A model generated the notes under the pieces. That model had not been told where the DNA came from. It did not search any database and worked only from the letters and a program-made list of their open reading frames with translations. Source: Spirodela intermedia (taxonomy: Eukaryota; Streptophyta; Magnoliopsida; Alismatales; Araceae). From it: a stretch of 64,000 bases of DNA. The first letter of the stretch is position 1. Every line of letters starts with the position of its first letter. The stretch is taken from assembly GCA_902729315.2 (NCBI GenBank), contig LR746264.1:10695878-10759877 (forward strand), given 5' to 3'. This document shows positions 57,039 to 64,000 of the stretch, piece by piece. The translations under genes were made by a program, and so were the position numbers.

Positions 57039-57899
57039 ATGGGGTGGCGCTATACTACCAGAGATGCGTCGCCGAGCCCGCCGCCTCCTTCATTCATCCG
57101 CCACGGGAAGAGCACCACCCTCGACGGGAAGCGGGCCCCGGTGAAGCGCGCCGCCGGTGGGTCTTCTTCCCCTGACGCCATGCTGCACCACCACCACCGC
57201 CACCGTCGCCCGTCGGCGAAGAAGGCTCGGGCTTCGCCTTCATCGTCTTACTCAACCCGTTGTCTGCTCGAGAGGAAGATCTACGCCTTCGACCAGGGAC
57301 ATATCAAGGACGGGCTGAGGGTGGTGCAAGAGAAGGCGGCGGCCGTGGGGAGAGTGCTGACGGAGGAGGAGAAGGCCCTCGCCGACAGCGGCCGCGGGGT
57401 GGCTCTGGCCATCCAGGACGAGCAGGGCCGGAGGTACTCGGTGTTCTGGCGCAGCCGCGGCTTCGGCTCCACCCACTACATGATGTCCGGCGGCGGCTGG
57501 GCCCACTTCGCCGAGAACCACCGGCTGCACACCGGCGACGTCCTCCGCTTCTGCTTCAGCCGCGCGGTGCCCAGGGCAGACTCCGGGAAGCTCTACCTCG
57601 GGGTCCGCGTGCTCAAATCGGCGCCCGTCACAGCCGGCGGCGATCTCGCCGTCAAAACCACCGGGGAAGCCGCACAAGCCACTGCCGGCGGCGATCTCGC
57701 TATCAAAACCACCGGAGAAGCGGCACCCGGCGTCAAAACCACCGGGGAAGCCGCACCCGCCTTCCAGAAGGAGCCGTCCATGGCGATGCCCGTTCGTGAT
57801 TGCCCCTCTTGCGACGTGAAGATTCCACCCACACGCCCCCTACATTATTTTTTCTGCGATTACGGAGCTAATTCTCTTCCCCGGAAATCTTCTTCTTGA
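57039..57899 (+). CDS. B3-like domain protein, copy 5 (286 aa)
   Basis: Same protein as copies 2-4. Shares with copy 2 the silent CGGCCGC variant. Tail-to-tail with the intact Josephin gene (506 bp between stop codons). The two oppositely transcribed units may overlap in their 3' UTRs. Domain reading as for copy 2. Confidence 0.7.
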   Translation: MGWRYTTRDASPSPPPPSFIRHGKSTTLDGKRAPVKRAAGGSSSPDAMLHHHHRHRRPSAKKARASPSSSYSTRCLLERKIYAFDQGHIKDGLRVVQEKAAAVGRVLTEEEKALADSGRGVALAIQDEQGRRYSVFWRSRGFGSTHYMMSGGGWAHFAENHRLHTGDVLRFCFSRAVPRADSGKLYLGVRVLKSAPVTAGGDLAVKTTGEAAQATAGGDLAIKTTGEAAPGVKTTGEAAPAFQKEPSMAMPVRDCPSCDVKIPPTRPLHYFFCDYGANSLPRKSSS

Positions 57900-58405
57900 T
57901 CGCATCTCTGCTAATGCGAGATTATGAGACAAAGTCCTATAATTGGTTATTCTTACCCCCCCTCCCTCCCCCGCAAGATTTATCCCCTGACAGAGCTGTT
58001 AAACAAAAATCAGATTTATCAATTCGTTCCGTAGAAGACTGGCAGATGACGAGCACATCAACTTTTGGGATCAAGATTGGGGTTTTAAGGTTTAAGATTC
58101 AGGGTTACACCACAACTCTTTCGACAACAAATAAAAGAGAGGGTGCACAAAATCCTCGGGCAGACGCTCATAGAAGCTCTCATCAATAGTCGCCATCCCA
58201 CGACATACTAGTCTTTTTTTTACACAGTTTTATGATCTATAAGCTCACATTGGCTGGTCCCAGCAGTCCAAAGTAAAAAATAAGTGGTAGAAAATGGAAT
58301 AATAGCGCATGCAGGGGTATGAGCCGCTGCATTATCTTGATCTTGAATGCGCCATGAAGAGGTCTCATAATGGCCAGCCATATATTCTCCCTGGGAATTT
58401 CTTCA

Positions 58406-60749
58406 TCAACTGCGGTGGACTCCATGGTACCTGCTGTCGTCCTGCTCCGTAAACCCAGCGGCAAACTCCGAGGCGTCCGCCAAGCTGGCCTCGATCGCTG
58501 CACTCAGGAGCTTTGCCTCCTCCTCATCTGAGATCCCACCTTCAACATCGATGGAGGGCGCTGGCGCATCGCCTCCAAAGGTAGCATCCTCCTTTTGGCT
58601 ACAAGGCTTCAGCATCCTCTCAGAACTGGCCAGCATGGACCCACCGCCACCGCCGCTGCTGGAGCCCGCAGTATCATCTGCTTGCGAGCCGCTGTGCAGG
58701 GGTTCACCAGTGGTCTGGCAGCCATCGGCAGCAAATGCAGAGGCATCCATCAAGCTGGCCTGTATAGCGGCATTGAGGTCGGCCTCCTCTTCCTGGGAAA
58801 TCTCGTCAGCATCACCCGCATCAGCTCTCTGTTCAGTGACTCGCTTCTGATTGCATGACTTTGTTATCCTCTCGGCATCCTCAGGTGTGAGCCACTGCCC
58901 GAACCCATTCGATGAATCAGAGGGTGGGATCGGACACTCCCCGGGGAAGTTGCCCCTGACCACGAATATGGTCCAGCCGGAGCTCATTAGAGAGTCTAGA
59001 TATGCCGAGAGGTAAAACTTGGTGAGATGCTCCGGGGCCGCATAGAGACTGTTGAAGTTGTACCATTCCCCATTCACCTTCCGGATGCAAAACCAATGAT
59101 TCTGCAGGTGGCAGATGTACCCATTCTCTCTCTCAGGGTCGTGTTTGGTTGGCTCTGCAACCGGCGAGTCAAGGGGGATAACATGAAGATCCCACACCTC
59201 TAGAGCCTTCTGTAACACCTGCAACGATAGGCTGTCAGCATCAATGAAGCCCATATGAATCGGACTGCTGCTTACTGCATATCAGAAAGCATGAATTTCG
59301 ATTTATTTTTAAGGCAAATCTTAATAACTAGAAAAAAAATTAGAGCATAGCGATAAGAAAGAAGCAGTTTTAAACAATAAATTGAAAAGGGTACGTGTGT
59401 CGAGGGGGGGGGGGTTATTTGTGATATTGACATATTAGAATAAGACAATGACGGAGAAGGTCCCAAGAGCTTCCTGGTCCAGAACCAGAATCGTGCTTTA
59501 ACACATGTTTCTCTGAAAAATTAATATCTTAAAACTGGGATGAAAGCAGCTTTTGGGTCTGGAACCAGAGTCCTCACTGCATTGTTCTCTCAGGACTCAA
59601 CATCTTTGAACTTGAGAGGAAGTGGCAGGAAAAGGAGAGATGGGCCGAAAGCCTTGACTGCAGGCTTTGGGTTCATACCAAGAGAAGCCAAGAGCCGGTC
59701 TGGATATGGACAAGGCCTGGTTGGGTTGGGTCCTTTCCTTTTCTTCTTTTTTTTCCCAAGGCATGATTTTGTGGACTAAGAGACTTTAGATAGAAGTAAG
59801 GAGAAAATCTTGTGAAAATGAATGTGTGCATATTCTGTTGCAAAACACTTTGATCCATGCTTGAAATGGTCAAGTCATCATCTGTTCTCTCATTATGGAA
59901 TCAATGGATACAACCCCAACTTTACTTTGAGCTTCTAAGATTTCAGTCATCTAATCTGCAAATGAAAATAATAATCATAAAATATTGTTGAGTTCTATCC
60001 CAATGGTTTTGAGTTGCCAAGAATGTCACTCCCAAAGCAATATTGCGGACAAATATCTTACAATTAAAGTAAGCACCACAAACCAACGTTCCACGGCGTT
60101 ATTTCAGCGTTAATTGTCTTGAATAAACGAAAACCTGTGATCAATCAACGGTAGGATGGACAAGATTGTTCCCTGGAGTTCTTCGGATGATATTCGTGAA
60201 AAACGCATGAAGTGAATTCGAAAAAACAAAGTATTCAACGATTGCATTTTACTGCACATGCCCATTAGTTGTTCCCCACGGAAAATCCTAATCAAACAAA
60301 AGTAAAAATCTAATAGGAACCCCAAAAAAAAAAGAAAAATTCCAGAATTCGCCTTACTTCTCATCGTCGGGAAAACTCAGAGAACATATCAGTTACCAAA
60401 TTTTCAATGCCACAAAAAGAACATCAAATCAACGAGCACTGCGGAAAAAATTAACACTGAAAAGTGAGACAAGAGCCCCAACCTGGATGCTGAAGTCGCC
60501 GTCCACGGAAACATTGTAGGAGTCCTCGGAGAGGAAGCCACCGACACCCCCGACCTGGCTCGCGTCGGTCTCCATCATCATCATCTGTCTCTCCCCTCGA
60601 TCAAGATCAGAAGCCAACGCGGCGAGATCTAACTCGGAGAAGAAGGGGCCCTGTAGAACAGTGTTGACGCAGTGGACGGCGCAGAGCTTCGACTCCTGCA
60701 CCTCGTGGTACAGCAGCCCGCCGTTGCTCTGCGATCCCCCCTCCATCAC
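58406..60749 (-). CDS. Ataxin-3 homolog (Josephin deubiquitinase), intact
   Basis: Cysteine protease that removes or edits ubiquitin chains. Two coding exons, 60749-60483 and 59218-58406 (GT-AG intron of 1264 bp, phase 0), give 359 residues. Josephin domain about residues 13-185: Gln18 and nucleophile Cys23 in VQESKLCAVHC, His130 in QNHWFCIRK, Asn145 in WYNFNS. Two ubiquitin-interacting motifs follow (EEEADLNAAIQASLMDA and DEEEAKLLSAAIEASLAD), separated by a Gly/Ser-rich linker. Everything after the Josephin core lies in one long exon, so an older intron loss is possible. A telo-box (AAACCCTAGA, 60757) lies just upstream of the start. Intron 1 is the sequence copied into the duplicated segments. 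Downstream of the OTU gene on the same strand. Confidence 0.92.
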
Positions 60750-61458
60750 CGACGAGAAACCCTAGACCATCAGCAGAAGGAAAAGGAACACCCGCGCAGA
60801 AGCACTTCCTCCCCCTTTGCGACCCGACCGACCCAAACCTATGTAGCCGAGCCGCTTCATTCCGGAAGAATTTGCTCAAAAGCCCTCTTTTTCTGTGGAC
60901 CCTCGGGTAGTGGTGGCCTACACAACAATTTCTCATCTCCCCTCGCTTATAATTGTTTATTGCTTACAGGTGGATACCTTTACATAATTGCATTTCGGAG
61001 CTTGTAATTATGTCCGTAGTGGGATAACGCTAAATCTTACTCTCTCTCTACGAGCGCGTGGATACAGACAAAAGCAGGCCAGACCAGGGCCTTCTATCAG
61101 GGCCCGGGCCCGGTAAGAGGCGACAAGGCCCATTGACTCCCAGTGTTTTCAACTACTTCCCATTTTACCATTCACGCCGCCAACGGAAAATAGACGACCA
61201 TGCTGGGAGTCAACGGAAGAACTTCCGCAGAACCCTAGGGAAGTCAAACCAGCAAGTCATAATGGTTTCTCCCGCTGTACAGCAGCCTTACCGGCCCCCT
61301 GGGTTTCCTCTTCGACGACCCCCTCCTGAACTCCGCCCCATACTCAGCAATCGGGATATAACCGTGGCCCCGCGCACCGCCTGCGTGCTGTCATCAATAG
61401 ACCACCAAAATAAATAAATAAATAAATTCAAGATATTATTGAAAAATACAAGGTATTA
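60750..61458. promoter_or_regulatory. Josephin promoter region / OTU 3' flank
   Basis: A telo-box at 60757-60766 and an AAATAAATAAATAAAT run at about 61410. No coding exon with OTU features was found here on the minus strand, which matters for the OTU truncation. Confidence 0.45.
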
Positions 61459-62012
61459 TTAGCAGAGGACTCTCAGCGAAGAAAGAAAGGCCACCTCATG
61501 CTCCGGTATGTAGACGATGACTGGCTGGCGACATAGTTTCGACAGAACCTATGGATTGGGTTTTCGGGTCAGAAACGGAATCACCAATTTTGGAGAAAAA
61601 TCCCCGAAAATGGAGTTAGAAAAGGGATGAGATGATCATCTGAGGCCTTACCAGGAGCTCTGCCTCCCCACCCCAGAAATCAGCCCTTCCAATGAGCTTG
61701 CAGTACCTAAAAAGATGCAGATGAAATCAATTTCACCCCCAAAAAAGAAAAAAAAATGTCACAAGTGGGTGCGATCGATCGGTTTGGGGCGAAAATGCTC
61801 GCCTTTGCAGTGAATTCTCAGAGGTAATTGCAACCAGTGCCTCCTCGTACTGAAGTCGCCCACTTCCACTCTCACAGATAACCTCTTTGACTGCCATCCG
61901 CAGCTCATCTGCGTATGCATGCCATAAGGGAGAGAAGCCAAGGGCTCAGGAAATAAACTGCGAAATCAAGGAGAGAGAAAAGCATGGAATCCCAAACACC
62001 CATGGTAGATCT

Positions 62013-62050
<38 letters not shown>

Positions 62051-63091
62051 AGCAGAACTTCATGGCTCGATGCATGGGTCTACTTCTCTCGTTTCCAATT
62101 GATTTGCCTATGGCCGACCCATTCAATCAACGCGTTATGAGAGCAAATCCTACCCCTGAACAGCATACCCATTTCATCCGGAGCTTGCCAGCATACAAGG
62201 AGGAGTGCTAAAAAAGGGACCAAATTAGAAAGAACATACATATACAATCTTGAGATTTTATAGACAGGGACATTGGTTAGGAGCTGGATGGTCTGATACG
62301 CATATGATCAAGAATTTTATCTGCTGAATCAAATGGGACCCATCAATCAGTCTTGCATTATTAAATCTGTAACCAGATAAAGGGTGAAGTTGAACCACCA
62401 AGAAGATGAGATGAAGTATGTACCTGCGTCGTTTTCCTCTTGCTGTGGATTGAGTTTCAGACCCTTGTTCATGGCCATTCCCTTTACCTGCAGGCCCCAT
62501 TCCGTCTTTAGATCGAGTAGAAATAACACAGCAACAAAATAAGGAATGTTCATGCTTTGACCGATGAGATCGATGGGGGCGAGAAAGAGGGAGGAAGGAA
62601 GCCACCAGATTGGGGTCAATGCAATCGGTCTTCTTTTACAGCGGATGAACTGATGCGGAGGCTCACCAGGGCACGAAACATGCAACGCCCGTCACCCGTC
62701 ACCTTCACGACGGAGTAGTGCTCCAGCTTTTTCATAGCCGGGGAGCTTCGATTCGTTGAACCGGAAACAAGAGAGGTCTACGTTGTAACTCTACTACGAT
62801 CGAAACTCCGCCGCATAGTATTCACGACGCAGTCTCAAAATAAATAGAACGTGAACCAGGTCCTTTAGACTGAGGAGATGAACTCACAGGGGTGAGCCAA
62901 TTCTGGCGAAGAACCCCGAGCGAGGAGCACCCGCAGAGGAGAACGAACACGCCGTGGGAGGCTGCGCGAGTTCGAACCGAGCGCTCCCTTCCCTCAGCTC
63001 CCGCAGAATAGCATCTGAAAGTAAGAGGACGAAGAGCGTGAGAAGAGCACGGCGCCGCACCACAACCCATTCGCAGAAATACATGCAACAT
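61459..63091 (-). CDS. OTU-family cysteine protease, apparently C-terminally truncated (six exons)
   Basis: OTU proteins are deubiquitinases. Exons on the minus strand: 63091-62888, 62777-62667, 62487-62424, 61908-61803, 61706-61652, 61548-61459. Phases close to 209 residues. The N-terminus is Arg/Ser/Ala-rich, perhaps a targeting peptide. Catalytic Cys in KVTGDGRCMFRAL (exon 2). Then KGMAMNKGLKLNPQQEEND, DELRMAVKEVICESG, YCKLIGRADFWGGEAELL and SKLCRQPVIVYIPEHE in family order. After PEHE the frame runs VAFLSSLRVLC to a stop, and no downstream exon with the usual C-terminal His motif (NHYD-like) is visible before the Josephin gene, so it is probably inactive or alternatively ended. Intron 4 has a GC donor (AAAG then GCGAGC). 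The first two exons are less certain. Confidence 0.75.
62018..62049. repeat. (GA)16 microsatellite in OTU intron 3
   Basis: Uninterrupted GA dinucleotides within the intron between 61909 and 62423. Another GA run lies at 63363-63394 upstream of the gene. Confidence 0.9.
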
Positions 63092-63105
63092 AGGGTTTAG
63101 GGTTT
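63091..63105 (-). promoter_or_regulatory. Double telo-box at the OTU start codon
   Basis: Reads AAACCCTAAACCCTA on the gene strand, ending at the start codon. Telo-boxes are common in leaders of plant growth and translation genes. Confidence 0.7.
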
Positions 63106-64000
63106 CCCACCGTTCGAAGGTCGCCTACGCCGAAGCAAGTCCATGACCCGGAAGAGAACAAACCGAGAAGCCACCGCTGGGAAGTAGAAGCCTCCCTTAT
63201 CCTCTCCCCACCCTCACCCAAAAATCAAGCACCCGTCGGGGTAAAACCGTAAATGAAACCTTGAATTGCGATTGATCCATCGTCCATCGCAGGAAGGCAT
63301 GTCCAAAATGCTCGTCATTGTGCCTCACAGAACACGCTCACGCCTCCCAAAAAGGGGTAGAGAGAGGAGAGAGAAAGAGAGAGAGAGAGAGAGGGATGAT
63401 TCAATGCAGCGTTCTCCTGAGAGAGGTTGTCCCTCCAGATCCCTGTCCATTACGGCGCCGAGTAACCTCATCCCCTCTCATACGTTCTTATTGGGCTACG
63501 TTGGTCCCACATTGTTAATGGGTTATTGGGCTAATCTTTTCTGACATCTTTATGGGCTTGACGGCTGGCCCATCATGCAACTCAGACCCGATCTTAATGA
63601 GTTACCCTCTCATGAGGTACCGTCCTCCCGAGACCCCGACGTTTCTGGGCGCGGAGCATCGTTATCTTAGCGTTCTCCTCCGGAACACCGAAGAAGATCC
63701 ACGGGCACCGTTGGATACTCCCGGCCATAGCGAGGGCAAAAATAATTCAACGCGATCCCGAGGATCAGCTTATGCCCGTCACGTTGTCCTTCACCTGTCC
63801 CCAGAAAAAATAATTAAACTCCTGTCAGAACGAACAGACGTCTCACTTTATGAGTAAATCGAATCCGCTCACTCGAGTGATGTTAAAGCAACTCTCACCG
63901 TCAGATCCTACCCCTCCAGAGCGTTCACCCCCCCCCCCAGCCGTGTTCCTCAACGAGTCGCGTGCTTCTCACCAACCAGATCGAGGTCTCTCTCTCTCTC
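63106..64000. other. OTU upstream region and right window edge, no gene identified
   Basis: GC-balanced DNA with a GA run (63363-63394), a C run (63928-63939) and a CT run at the very end (63987-64000). It looks like the promoter or leader of a gene to the right, but no coding exon can be supported. Confidence 0.4.

Larger units (their letters stand above)
42545..58380 (-). repeat. Right arm of giant palindrome (about 15.8 kb)
   Basis: Mirror of 27180-37720 with two segments the left arm lacks: about 45097-49872 (Josephin intron 1, gypsy 3' LTR and most of the gypsy body) and about 52305-52826 (within copia). Contains B3-like copies 4 and 5. Confidence 0.9.

Overview
The window is nuclear DNA of a flowering plant. 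It has spliced genes with GT-AG introns, GC-rich exons beside AT-rich introns, CT-rich 5' leaders, telo-box motifs near start codons, and Ty1/copia and Ty3/gypsy LTR retrotransposons. Nothing in the sequence names a species. I saw no tRNA, rRNA or CRISPR array.

Layout. 1-4256 (-): neutral ceramidase, nine exons, last few C-terminal codons off the left edge. 5632-12608 (+): ENO3-type enolase, 13 exons. 13040-18067 (-): copy 1 of a small B3-like gene, split by a young copia element (13599-17853) with an AGTAA target-site duplication. 18.6-27.2 kb: TE and gene debris: a Josephin intron fragment, a 34-bp minisatellite, a decayed gypsy element, AT-rich DNA, and two decayed Josephin-gene fragments in opposite orientations. 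27.2-58.4 kb: a very large imperfect palindrome. 58406-60749 (-): intact ataxin-3/Josephin deubiquitinase gene. 61459-63091 (-): OTU-family gene that appears to have lost its last catalytic segment.

The palindrome. The left arm (about 27.18-37.72 kb) and right arm (about 42.55-58.38 kb) are near-identical reverse complements around a 4.8 kb centre that carries one intact LIM-domain gene (38351-41626, -). Each arm holds two B3-like genes with the same 286-residue product, a Josephin pseudogene that lost exon 1 and, by a 62-bp deletion, its catalytic His and Asn, and a copia element nested in the LTR of a gypsy element that sits in Josephin intron 1. The left arm lacks 4.77 kb and 521 bp that the right arm keeps. 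Before the inversion there was a duplication whose junction fuses the 3' end of the LIM gene to Josephin intron 1. That junction occurs at three places, including outside the palindrome near copy 1.

How it fits together. Ceramidase, enolase, LIM, Josephin and OTU look like ordinary host genes. The B3-like gene and the 3' part of Josephin form a tail-to-tail pair that was amplified by duplication and then mirrored. The result is five B3-like copies (four intact), one working Josephin gene, and several fragments. Read-through transcripts from this arrangement could fold into long hairpins, which is inference. The palindrome could also be an assembly error, and that should be excluded first.
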